DNA of 64,000 nt from JAVJST01 sp965229715 (lineage in GTDB: Bacteria; Pseudomonadota; Alphaproteobacteria; Rhodospirillales; Casp-alpha2), in the NCBI GenBank assembly GCA_965229715.1, contig CBDDJL010000002.1, positions 682,001-746,000 of the forward strand. Direction: 5' to 3'. Below the pieces are notes generated by a model. The model did not search any database. It was not told where the DNA came from and saw only the letters and a program-made list of their open reading frames with translations. Below, piece after piece: positions 35,883 to 43,648 of the stretch; the stretch's first letter is position 1, and every line of letters starts with the position of its first letter. The translations under genes and the position numbers were made by a program.

Positions 35883-37456
35883 TGGATCCGCAGATTGCAC
35901 AACTCGTCGATATCAGCAAAACGCCGGTCGCCATGCGCGCCAAGGCCGAGACGGTCCTTGAACGTGCCCGCTGGGCATCTCAGGTTTTTCAGCGATACGA
36001 TCGCGCTAAAACGCAGGCAATTGCCGATGCCGTTGCCTCAGTCGCGCGGAGCAAAGCTCGGGAGTATGCCGATTGGGCCGTTCGCGAGACCGGTTTCGGT
36101 GTCGCCGAGCACAAAGCGATCAAGAATGACCTGACAAGCGTTCCGCTTGTCGATTACTACCGTGAGCACAATTTTGTCGACCCCCGTTACGACGACAAGA
36201 CGGGCCTCGTCGAAATTCCGAAACCGGCGGGAGTCGTATTCGCGTTGGTGCCGTCAACCAACCCCATTGCCACGGTCAACTTCAAGATTCTATCCGCGTT
36301 GATGACGCGGAACGCCATCGTGATCAGCCCACATCCGGCAGCGTTGGAGTGTTGTGTCGATGCCGCCAAGACGCTGGCGGCTGCTGCTGTCGAGGCTGGG
36401 GCTCCGGAGGGCGTGATTCAGGTGCTTCAGGAAATCAGCTTGCCGCTCGTGGAAGAATTCATGAGATCGGATAAGACGGATGTCATCTTGGCAACAGGTG
36501 GCACGCCGATGGTGCGGGCTGCGTACTCGTCATCCAACCCTGCCATTGGCGTCGGACCCGGGAACGCGCCCGTCTTTGTCGATGGCACCGCGGATATCAA
36601 GGCGGCTGCCGCCAGGATTGTCGACAGCAAATCTTTCGATAACTCCGTTCTCTGCACCAATGAATCTGTATTGATTACACTTGCCGACGTGGCGCAGTCG
36701 CTGGAGCGTGAGCTGTCTCGGGTTGGCGCCCATGTTTGCAAACCCGAGGAAACGGACGCGCTTCGCAGTTATCTGTTTCACGAACGGGGATTCAACGTTG
36801 AAGCGCTCGGTCGGGACGCCGTATGGATCGCTGAGCAGGCAGGTTTCAAGGTGCCGCCGAAAACCAGAATCCTTGTCGCTAGAATCTCGATGATCGGCGA
36901 AGGCGAGCCTCTATCCCGCGAGAAACTCTGCCCTGTGCTTGGCCACTTCGTGGCGCGCAGCAAGGATCAGGCGTTGATGCAGGCGCGCGCATTGCTTCGA
37001 TTTGCCGGTGCGGGTCACTCCGCGGCGGTCCATTCCAATGACCAGCAAATGATTATGGACTACGCCGCTGCCGTCGAGGTCTATCGTGTCGTCGTCAATG
37101 CACCCTGTAGTCAGGGCGCCGCGGGATTCGGCACCAACCTTGCCCCGACTTTCACGATCGGAACGGGATTTTTCGGCCGCTCTTCCGTCGGAGAGAACGT
37201 GGGACCGCACCAGCTTGTCAATTGGACGCGTGTGACGTGGAGCAGTGAAAATCCGACATCATCGGATCCTCTGATCGACGCGTGGCCAAGCTATCCGGGA
37301 CCACTTCCCAAGGCTCCATCAGATGGTGTGCCCGGTGAGAGCCGCCCGCCTCGTACGCAGACATCTTCGCCTGCCAAAGGCGGTGAGACCGATGCCCTCC
37401 GCCAGCAGATCAGGGCGATCATCGCCGAGGAACTGCGCGGAATGACGAAGGATTGA
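35882..37456 (+). CDS. CoA-acylating aldehyde dehydrogenase (PduP/EutE family) with C-terminal encapsulation peptide
   Basis: Converts the pathway aldehyde to acyl-CoA with NAD inside the microcompartment. The catalytic Cys258 lies in FDNSVLCTNE, as in EutE/PduP, and the core (about residues 1-465) is full length. The tail is unusual and informative: a Pro/Ser-rich linker (about 468-503) ends in an amphipathic helix DALRQQIRAIIAEELRG (504-520), the form of a BMC encapsulation peptide. PduP carries its peptide at the N-terminus; a C-terminal one is known in RMM-type enzymes. ATG 35882 overlaps the phospholyase stop. Confidence 0.93.
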   Translation: MDPQIAQLVDISKTPVAMRAKAETVLERARWASQVFQRYDRAKTQAIADAVASVARSKAREYADWAVRETGFGVAEHKAIKNDLTSVPLVDYYREHNFVDPRYDDKTGLVEIPKPAGVVFALVPSTNPIATVNFKILSALMTRNAIVISPHPAALECCVDAAKTLAAAAVEAGAPEGVIQVLQEISLPLVEEFMRSDKTDVILATGGTPMVRAAYSSSNPAIGVGPGNAPVFVDGTADIKAAAARIVDSKSFDNSVLCTNESVLITLADVAQSLERELSRVGAHVCKPEETDALRSYLFHERGFNVEALGRDAVWIAEQAGFKVPPKTRILVARISMIGEGEPLSREKLCPVLGHFVARSKDQALMQARALLRFAGAGHSAAVHSNDQQMIMDYAAAVEVYRVVVNAPCSQGAAGFGTNLAPTFTIGTGFFGRSSVGENVGPHQLVNWTRVTWSSENPTSSDPLIDAWPSYPGPLPKAPSDGVPGESRPPRTQTSSPAKGGETDALRQQIRAIIAEELRGMTKD

Positions 37457-37459
37457 GCC

Positions 37460-38077
37460 GTGGCGGAACTCCGATCCTTTATCTTTATCGACCAGCTGCA
37501 GCCGCAGACTCTTAGTTATATGAGTACCTGGATGCGTGGCTCGCTGCCACGGGCAAGCATGGCTGCTCAGATCATTGAGGTCGCGCCTGGCCTCGACATC
37601 GAGGCCCTCACAGATATCGCCGTGAAGTACACCGATGTACGCGCCGGCATCCTCGTCGTTGAACGTCAGTTCGGCTATCTTGAGTTTCACTCACGCGATA
37701 CGGCAGCGGTGAAGGCATCGGCCTCCGCCGTATTGGATGCCTTGGATGCCAATGCCGGCGATGCCAAGGTGCCGGAAATTCTCGGATCCAAGATCATCAC
37801 CAATATCGATCATCAACACGCCTTTCTCATCAACCGTAACAAGTTGGGGTCGATGATCATCGCTGGGGAGGCCCTCTATACGCTTGAAATGCAACCCGCA
37901 TCATATGCGGTGATTGCCGCCAACGAGGCGGAGAAAGCGGCCAATGTGAAGGTTATCGACTATCGAATGATTGGCGCTAACGGGAGGGTGTATCTATCCG
38001 GAAGCGAGGCTGAAATTCCGAATGCCCGCGAAGCGGCGGAAACGGCGCTCCAAAACCTTGGCGCTGTGGTGGGGTGA
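37460..38077 (+). CDS. BMC-T (tandem-domain trimeric) shell protein 1
   Basis: A 205-residue shell protein made of two BMC folds. It begins AELRSFIFIDQLQPQTLSYM, a start shared with the second BMC-T protein at 39176, and each half has the small-residue-rich BMC strand-helix pattern (RAGILVVERQFGYLEFHS; SYAVIAANEAEKAANVKVIDY). Trimers of such proteins form pseudohexameric facets, often with a gated pore. The start is GTG 37460. The gene lies just after the aldehyde dehydrogenase gene, in the order seen in RMM loci. Confidence 0.88.
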   Translation: MAELRSFIFIDQLQPQTLSYMSTWMRGSLPRASMAAQIIEVAPGLDIEALTDIAVKYTDVRAGILVVERQFGYLEFHSRDTAAVKASASAVLDALDANAGDAKVPEILGSKIITNIDHQHAFLINRNKLGSMIIAGEALYTLEMQPASYAVIAANEAEKAANVKVIDYRMIGANGRVYLSGSEAEIPNAREAAETALQNLGAVVG

Positions 38078-38081
38078 AGTG

Positions 38082-38531
38082 ATGGGCGATGCTGCAATTG
38101 CACAGATGATCCGTGAGATCCTTGCCGAAGAACTTGACAGAATCCGTCCTGCTGTGGGCGGCGTTGGCGGTGCTCAGAGGCCGTCCGTCCGCGAGGAATG
38201 GATCAGCATATCCAATGACGCGGATCTTCAGAGCCTTGTAAACAAAGTGCTGTCGCTTGCTGGAAACGATGCTGATCGTTACGCCCTGGAACGGGGTGAG
38301 ATCGTTTTCCGACTCGCCAACGCCAACCAGGCAGGCGGTGCTTTCGGTGAGCGGCCAACGCAATGCGGCGGTTCGATTGAAGTTATGAGCGGTATCGTCT
38401 CGGAACGACAGATCGACCAACTGCCCGCCGGTACGAGCCGTTTTCACATCGGCAAAGCCGTCCGGTTAACGCCGCTTGCAAAAGATCGGCTTCGTCAACG
38501 CGGAATTGCGATTGAAAGGATGGAACAATGA
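38082..38531 (+). CDS. Small BMC-associated protein with encapsulation-like N-terminal helix, function unknown
   Basis: A 149-residue protein that I do not recognise as an enzyme. Residues 4-22 (AAIAQMIREILAEELDRIR) form an amphipathic helix that closely resembles the C-terminal tail of the aldehyde dehydrogenase in this operon (both carry IR, I and AEEL spaced alike). A Gly/Ala linker follows, then a compact domain. The C-terminus has KAVRLTPLAKDRLRQRGIAI, recalling the LTPxAxxxLxxxxIxI segment of some BMC proteins such as EutT. It could be an adaptor, scaffold or small cargo. The stop overlaps the next start (ATGA). Confidence 0.75.
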   Translation: MGDAAIAQMIREILAEELDRIRPAVGGVGGAQRPSVREEWISISNDADLQSLVNKVLSLAGNDADRYALERGEIVFRLANANQAGGAFGERPTQCGGSIEVMSGIVSERQIDQLPAGTSRFHIGKAVRLTPLAKDRLRQRGIAIERMEQ

Positions 38532-38770
38532 TCAAGGGACGAGTTGTCGGCCGCGTATGGTCGACCAAGCGGCTCGATACATTACCGCAGGGCGGGTTGC
38601 TTGAAGTCGAGGTCGAGGGCGGCGGCCGTGTTGTCGCATTCGATCCTCTCGGCTGCGCCGAGGATGAGGAAGTCTTGGTTACACAGGGATCTGTCGCGGC
38701 AGGTCATTTCGAAGGAGTCAGGGCGCCGATCGATGCGTTGATTATCGGGTCGGTCGACGACCGGGGCTAA
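38528..38770 (+). CDS. BMC-P (EutN/CcmL-family) pentameric vertex protein
   Basis: An 80-residue vertex protein. MIKGRVVGRVWSTKRLDTLPQGGLL at the start and the block VAFDPLGCAEDEEVLVTQGSVA plus PIDALIIGSVD at the end are the standard EutN/CcmL pattern. Pentamers cap the corners of the shell. It is the only vertex protein in the locus. ATG 38528 overlaps the preceding stop (ATGA). Confidence 0.93.
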   Translation: MIKGRVVGRVWSTKRLDTLPQGGLLEVEVEGGGRVVAFDPLGCAEDEEVLVTQGSVAAGHFEGVRAPIDALIIGSVDDRG

Positions 38771-38787
38771 ACATCAGTAGGAGAAAC

Positions 38788-38802
38788 CGGGCTGCAAGCC
38801 CG
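38788..38802 (+). promoter_or_regulatory. Short hairpin and strong ribosome site ahead of the BMC-H gene
   Basis: A perfect 6-bp stem (CGGGCT / AGCCCG) with GCA loop lies in the only sizeable gap of the shell-gene run, directly before AAAGGAG (38808-38814), the strongest Shine-Dalgarno in the operon, 7 bases ahead of the BMC-H ATG. It may protect a processed 5' end so that the main shell protein is overproduced. Confidence 0.5.
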
Positions 38803-38821
38803 ATTAGAAAGGAGAAGTACA

Positions 38822-39103
38822 ATGGCTAATCAAGCTTTGGGAATGATTGAGACGAAAGGCTTCGTCGCGGCTCTGGCCGCTGCCGACGCCATGGTCAAGG
38901 CAGCGAACGTCAGCATCCTCAAGCGAGAAGAAGTTGGCGACGGCCTTGTCGCGGTTGTCATCACGGGTGACGTCGGTGCGGTAAAGGCGGCGACCGAAGC
39001 CGGCGCCGAAACCGCTAACAGCGTCGGGGAGGTTGTCTCCGTTCACGTGATTCCCCGTCCGCACCAGGACCTCAGCAAGCATTTCACGACTGCTGGCAAG
39101 TAG
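38822..39103 (+). CDS. BMC-H hexameric shell protein
   Basis: A 93-residue single-domain shell protein. MANQALGMIETKGFVAALAAADAMVKAANV and ITGDVGAVKAATEAGAE are textbook BMC-H blocks, as in PduA and CcmK. It is the only BMC-H gene in the window and probably the major facet component, consistent with its strong ribosome site. It lies between the vertex and second BMC-T genes. Confidence 0.96.
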   Translation: MANQALGMIETKGFVAALAAADAMVKAANVSILKREEVGDGLVAVVITGDVGAVKAATEAGAETANSVGEVVSVHVIPRPHQDLSKHFTTAGK

Positions 39104-39175
39104 CTCGGCCATTACGACAGTTTCGAGTTCGGTGCCTGGAACAAGGTGCCGCCCCGGTATGACGACTGAACAGAT

Positions 39176-39805
39176 ATGACCGAACTTCGCGTCTACTTAC
39201 CGATCGAGGATTTGCGACCGCAATTCGCGGCGTATATGTCCACGCCCGTCCGGGCACGTGGGTATCCGCCAATGCAGGGACAGAACAGTCTGATTATCGA
39301 GGTTGCCCCCGCGTTGTCTATTCACCGGATCGTCGATCTCGCCTTAAAGGCGGCGCCGGACATGGAACCGGGGATATTGTTTACTGAGCGACAGTTTGGG
39401 CTGCTCGAACTGCATTCGGACGACATGGCGGAACTGAACGGCGCGGGTGCGGCGATCCTCGATGGAATCGGTGCGAAGGCGACCGATCAGCTGGCGCCTT
39501 CGACTCTCTATGTCGATATCATCGATGACGTCGCCGACCAGCACGCCATCATCATCAACCGGATGCGCAATGCGTCGATGATCCTGCCGGGGCAGTCGTT
39601 GCTAGTTTACGAATTGGCGCCGGCTCTGTTTGCGGCAGTCGCCGCCAACGAGGCGGAACGCGCAGCGCCAGATGCGACGATCGTCGATATTCAGATGATG
39701 GGTGCATCGGGCCGGATATTCATGGCCGGCGACACGGGTGATCTTGAAACGGCCCGGGACGCGATTATGACGACCCTCAACGCCGTTAAGGGGCGAAAGT
39801 CATGA
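39176..39805 (+). CDS. BMC-T (tandem-domain trimeric) shell protein 2
   Basis: A 209-residue homologue of the shell protein at 37460: it starts TELRVYLPIEDLRPQFAAYM and shares the blocks EVAPALSIHRIVDLALKAAP, GILFTERQFGLLELHS and YELAPALFAAVAANEAE at matching positions. The two have diverged clearly, so they are unlikely to be redundant; mixed or distinct pores are possible. The stop overlaps the next gene's ATG (ATGA), coupling shell and hydrolase translation. Confidence 0.87.
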   Translation: MTELRVYLPIEDLRPQFAAYMSTPVRARGYPPMQGQNSLIIEVAPALSIHRIVDLALKAAPDMEPGILFTERQFGLLELHSDDMAELNGAGAAILDGIGAKATDQLAPSTLYVDIIDDVADQHAIIINRMRNASMILPGQSLLVYELAPALFAAVAANEAERAAPDATIVDIQMMGASGRIFMAGDTGDLETARDAIMTTLNAVKGRKS

Positions 39806-40485
39806 GCGACTGGAAACACGCATATCGATCTTTTTACTATGACCGGGCGGAAGAGCCGGATGATATCGTCCTTGTAGCCAACGAGACCGCCTTGCTGGTG
39901 ATCGATATCCAGAACACCTACATGGAAGTGCAGGACGATCCCGTCGACGCGGAGCGCTGGAGTCCGTTCCGCGACCGGATGAACGGCACCGTCATCCCGA
40001 ATTCTGCGAAACTCGTGGCCGATTGTCGGACGCGCGGTGTCGAGGTGATCTTTGCCCGAATAGCCTGCCTCAAGACCGACGGTCGCGACCGTTCGTTAAG
40101 CCAGAAGAAGCCCGGGTTTAATTACCTGCTGTTGCCCAAGGACCGAGAGGATAGCCAGATGGTCCCGGAGCTGACGCCGCAGGGCGACGACATTGTCGTG
40201 ACCAAAACGACGGACAGCGCCTTGACCGGCACCAATCTTCGAATGGTTCTGCATAATATGGGGATCAGGAACGTCATCATCGCGGGCATCTTCACCGATC
40301 AGTGTATCAGTTCATCCGTCCGGAGCCTCGCCGACGAGAGCTTCAATGTTGTCGTCGTCGAGGATTGTTGCGCAGCGGCAACAGACGAACTCCATATAAA
40401 CGAGCTTAAGACCATCAACATGATCTATTGTCATGTGGTTCAGCTTGAGGACGTTTACGACTTCCTGGACGCTGGCGCTGCCTGA
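39802..40485 (+). CDS. Cysteine hydrolase, isochorismatase superfamily
   Basis: A 227-residue hydrolase with the family triad visible: Asp in LLVIDIQNTYM, Lys in VVTKTTDSALTGT and the nucleophile Cys in GIFTDQCISSS. Members cleave amides such as carbamoylsarcosine, biuret, ureidoacrylate or nicotinamide. It is translationally coupled to the BMC-T gene and followed by the dehydratase, so it belongs to this pathway; it may release an amine or acid substrate from an amide. It is not a usual component of Pdu or Eut loci. Confidence 0.83.
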   Translation: MSDWKHAYRSFYYDRAEEPDDIVLVANETALLVIDIQNTYMEVQDDPVDAERWSPFRDRMNGTVIPNSAKLVADCRTRGVEVIFARIACLKTDGRDRSLSQKKPGFNYLLLPKDREDSQMVPELTPQGDDIVVTKTTDSALTGTNLRMVLHNMGIRNVIIAGIFTDQCISSSVRSLADESFNVVVVEDCCAAATDELHINELKTINMIYCHVVQLEDVYDFLDAGAA

Positions 40486-40531
40486 TCCTTGATACGGAGC
40501 CGTACACGCCGAACGGAATAGCGAGGCAGGA

Positions 40532-42814
40532 ATGAGCAATCAACCGGACCTTGGCGCAAACCGTTGGCGACGAACCGACGACTGGGACGATCGCCCGCTG
40601 CGCAAGGATCTGTTCGCTGCCGAGGACCCGGGTAGCGGATTTTCGGCATTTTCCGGCGCCGCCGATCCGAAACCTGCAATCGAGATCGCCGACGGCAAGG
40701 TCCTCTCCATGGACGGAGTCGATGCCAACGACTTCGATATGATTGACGCGTTCATCGCCGCCTATCACATCGACCCGGGTGTTGCGCCGGAGGCGATGGC
40801 AATCCCGTCAGAGGAATTGGCCAGGATGTTGGTCGACATGAATGTGCCACGGACCGACCTTACCCGGCTGGCGCGCGGTCTGACGCCCGCGAAACTCGCT
40901 GAAACCGTCGCCCAGTTGAACGCCATGGAGTTGGGCTTCGCATACTCCAAAATGCGTGCCCGCCAGACACCCGGCAACCAGGCCCACGTAACGAACGCAA
41001 AGGACGATCCGTTGCAGATGGCGGCGGACGCAGCGTTCGCCGTCGCCCTGGGTTTCGACGAGATCGAGACGACGATGCGGGTGGCCCGCAATTCCTGGTC
41101 TAACGCATTGGCGTGTTGTGTCGGCTCCGTGGTCGGGCGTCCGGGTACGTTGTTCCAATGTTCGAGCGAGGAGGCAGAGGAACTCGAGATCGGCATGGCC
41201 GGGTTCACTTCGTATGCCGAAACAGTGTCGGTATATGGCACCGAGAGTGCGTTTATCGACGGCGACGATACACCGTGGTCGAAGGCGTGGCTTGCTGCGG
41301 CCTATGCGTCCCGCGGCGTGAAGATGCGCTGCACCTCGGGCGCCGCGGCAGAATTGCTCATGGGGTTCCACGAGTCCAAATCGCTGCTCTATCTGGAGGC
41401 GCGTTGTCTCTGCATCCAGCGCGGCATGGGCTCGCAAGGAACGCAAAACGGCGGCATCGACGGCGCACCGCTGGCGTCGTCCATACCCGGCGGTGTGCGT
41501 GAGATTCTGGCTGAAAACCTCGTAGCTGTGTGGCTCGATCTGGAATGCGCATCGGGCAACGACGCGCGTCATTCGGAATCGGATATGAGAGTGGGCGCCA
41601 AGATCGTGCCTTATCTGATCGGTGGCTCGGATCTGATTTGTTCTGGCTTCGGCAGCATCCTCAAGTATGACAACTCGTTCAATCCGTCGTCGTTCAATGG
41701 CGAAGAACTGGAAGAGTTCCTCGTCCTGCAGCGCGACTTCGAGGCAGACGGCGGTCTGACGACCGTTGAGGACGCTTCGTCTCTGGAAATTCGCCTTCGA
41801 GCAATCGAGGCCCTGTCTCATGTGTTGTCAGACCTCGGTCTCGCCGAGGTAACGGACCGGATGAAGCGGTCGGTGGCTGTCGCGTCGGGGTCCGAGGATA
41901 CCGAGAGTTTCGACGCGGGCGATGCATCGGAGATCAGCGAGAAGATCAGAAAACGGGGGGTCACCGTGTTGGATGTCATTCGCTCTCTTCACCGAGGCGG
42001 ATTCATCGATGAAGCAGAGAATCTATTGTTTCTTTTGAAGTTGCGGCTGTCCGGCGACTATCTGCAGACGTCGGCTGTTGTGCGCGACGGCAAGGTGATC
42101 AGTGCGATCAATGATCCGAATCACTACAGCGGACCCGGAACGGGTTATCGCGTCAGCGAAGCCAGACGCAAGGAGTTGGCGGCAATCCGAGATGAGCTGA
42201 CACGTGACGAAGTGTTGAGGTTCGAAGCCGCGAGCCAGGGTGCAGAGTCGAAGAAGATCGAGTATCGAAAAATGGGCGCGGCCGAGGCTGGCAGCGATCC
42301 GGGTGAAGTCGTCGTTGGGATAAGCCCCGGATTTGGAACGAAAATTTTCCAAACGACTGCGGGTCACCCGCTAAGTGCGGTGCTCAGGGCGCTCAAGGAC
42401 GGGATTGAGACCGACGGCAGCAAAATGCGCATCGTGCGCTTGCTCCACACGGCCGATACGTCGTTCTTGGGCCTCAGCGCGGCGCGCCTTTCCGGCTCCG
42501 GTGTCGGCATCGGCATTCAGTCCAAGGGGACTGCCGTCATCCACCAACGAGACCGGTTGCCGCATAACAATCTGGAACTGTTTTCCAACGCGCCCATCAC
42601 GAGTTTGGAACATTACAAGGGCATGGGACGAAATGCCGCAGCCTACGGCCGGGGCGAGATGCCAGAACCCGTCGTGGTTAAGACGCATGGTGAAGCACTG
42701 GGCGCCCGGTTCCATGCCAGGGTTGCTCTGATCTATGCGATTGAAACCGCTATGACGGAGAACAATGTGCCTCCGGAGGAGATCGAGTTGCAATTTTTCG
42801 GAGACGGGCCATGA
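40532..42814 (+). CDS. Coenzyme B12-dependent diol/glycerol dehydratase, large and medium subunits fused (PduC-PduD fusion)
   Basis: Converts 1,2-diols to aldehydes by adenosylcobalamin radical chemistry. Residues 1-565 match the large subunit, and 588-760 the medium subunit (GIQSKGTAVIHQRDRLPHNNLELF). With a constant offset of +9 from the known Klebsiella enzyme, the active-site residues His152, Glu179, Glu214, Glu230, Gln305, Asp344 and Ser371 are all present, so activity is expected. The fusion buries the N-terminus of the medium subunit, where PduD normally carries its encapsulation peptide. Fused forms are known in some actinobacteria. AGGCAGGA precedes the ATG. Confidence 0.95.
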   Translation: MSNQPDLGANRWRRTDDWDDRPLRKDLFAAEDPGSGFSAFSGAADPKPAIEIADGKVLSMDGVDANDFDMIDAFIAAYHIDPGVAPEAMAIPSEELARMLVDMNVPRTDLTRLARGLTPAKLAETVAQLNAMELGFAYSKMRARQTPGNQAHVTNAKDDPLQMAADAAFAVALGFDEIETTMRVARNSWSNALACCVGSVVGRPGTLFQCSSEEAEELEIGMAGFTSYAETVSVYGTESAFIDGDDTPWSKAWLAAAYASRGVKMRCTSGAAAELLMGFHESKSLLYLEARCLCIQRGMGSQGTQNGGIDGAPLASSIPGGVREILAENLVAVWLDLECASGNDARHSESDMRVGAKIVPYLIGGSDLICSGFGSILKYDNSFNPSSFNGEELEEFLVLQRDFEADGGLTTVEDASSLEIRLRAIEALSHVLSDLGLAEVTDRMKRSVAVASGSEDTESFDAGDASEISEKIRKRGVTVLDVIRSLHRGGFIDEAENLLFLLKLRLSGDYLQTSAVVRDGKVISAINDPNHYSGPGTGYRVSEARRKELAAIRDELTRDEVLRFEAASQGAESKKIEYRKMGAAEAGSDPGEVVVGISPGFGTKIFQTTAGHPLSAVLRALKDGIETDGSKMRIVRLLHTADTSFLGLSAARLSGSGVGIGIQSKGTAVIHQRDRLPHNNLELFSNAPITSLEHYKGMGRNAAAYGRGEMPEPVVVKTHGEALGARFHARVALIYAIETAMTENNVPPEEIELQFFGDGP

Positions 42815-43239
42815 ACGAAAAATCGCTCACCGCCAAGGATTATCCGATTGCCGAAACCCGACCCGACAATGTCGTTGGCGCTCGCGGCCGTTCAATCAAC
42901 GATTTGACGATCGATGCGGTCGTCAGCGGCGACGTTACCATGGAAGACTTGCGCATCACGCCGCAGGCACTACTGAATCAGGCGAACATCGCCCGGTCGG
43001 TCGAGAGAACCGTTCTGTCGGCAAATTTCGCACGTGCCGCTGAAATGACGCAGGTGCCGCAAGAAGATGTCGTGCGCGTATACGAGTTGCTCAGGCCCGG
43101 ACGCGCGGCATCCAAGGAAGAGCTATTGAAAGCCGCAGCGCATTTGCGGGAGACCTACCGGGCCGATCGCCTGGCGACATTCGTCGAGGAGGCGGCTGAC
43201 GTTTATGAACGGCGGGGTTTGTATCGCCACCGTTTCTGA
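42811..43239 (+). CDS. Diol dehydratase small subunit (PduE-like)
   Basis: Third dehydratase chain, 142 residues. The sequence after residue 8 (KDYPIAETRPDNV, LTIDAVVSGDVTMEDLRITPQALLNQANIA, NFARAAEMTQVPQEDVVRVYELLRPGRA) follows PduE throughout. The roughly 20-40-residue N-terminal extension that holds the encapsulation peptide in PduE is missing. Its start overlaps the fused subunit's stop (ATGA). No reactivase gene follows. Confidence 0.93.
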   Translation: MNEKSLTAKDYPIAETRPDNVVGARGRSINDLTIDAVVSGDVTMEDLRITPQALLNQANIARSVERTVLSANFARAAEMTQVPQEDVVRVYELLRPGRAASKEELLKAAAHLRETYRADRLATFVEEAADVYERRGLYRHRF

Positions 43240-43648
43240 TGGTTGAACTTGGAACACTGCTGTCCCCTCTCAAAACGTGAATTCGACTGGCGCGTTTGGT
43301 TTTTCAAGCAGCCGTGCGACGAACGAGAGGCCTGGCCTTGTTCGATGTCTGGGTGCGGCCACTGCGGCGAGACTTCCGGTGCCAATAGAGATGGCAGCCT
43401 TCTCGATGCTATAGGACGATTATTCTCGTGTACGCCAGGACTCAGTAATTCCATCAGAATTTTGGCTTTAGGATGAGATGGCCACAACTGCTGCCGACTA
43501 AACCTCGGTTGGTCTGGGATGTCCCATCAAGGCGAACCATTCGGGTCATTGGACGCATCGGTTCAATACCGATAGTCGGTGGACTGCATCACCCTTACAT
43601 CCGGACGTGGTTACTGGTAGGGACAGTGAGTTCTAAGGAGAAAAATAC
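43240..43648. other. Gene-free stretch between dehydratase and aspartoacylase-like genes
   Basis: About 410 bases with only short, unsupported open frames. This is where dehydratase reactivase genes would be expected and they are not there. The end presumably holds the promoter for the hydrolase gene, and an AAGGAG ribosome site lies at about 43636. No clear terminator is seen. Confidence 0.55.
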
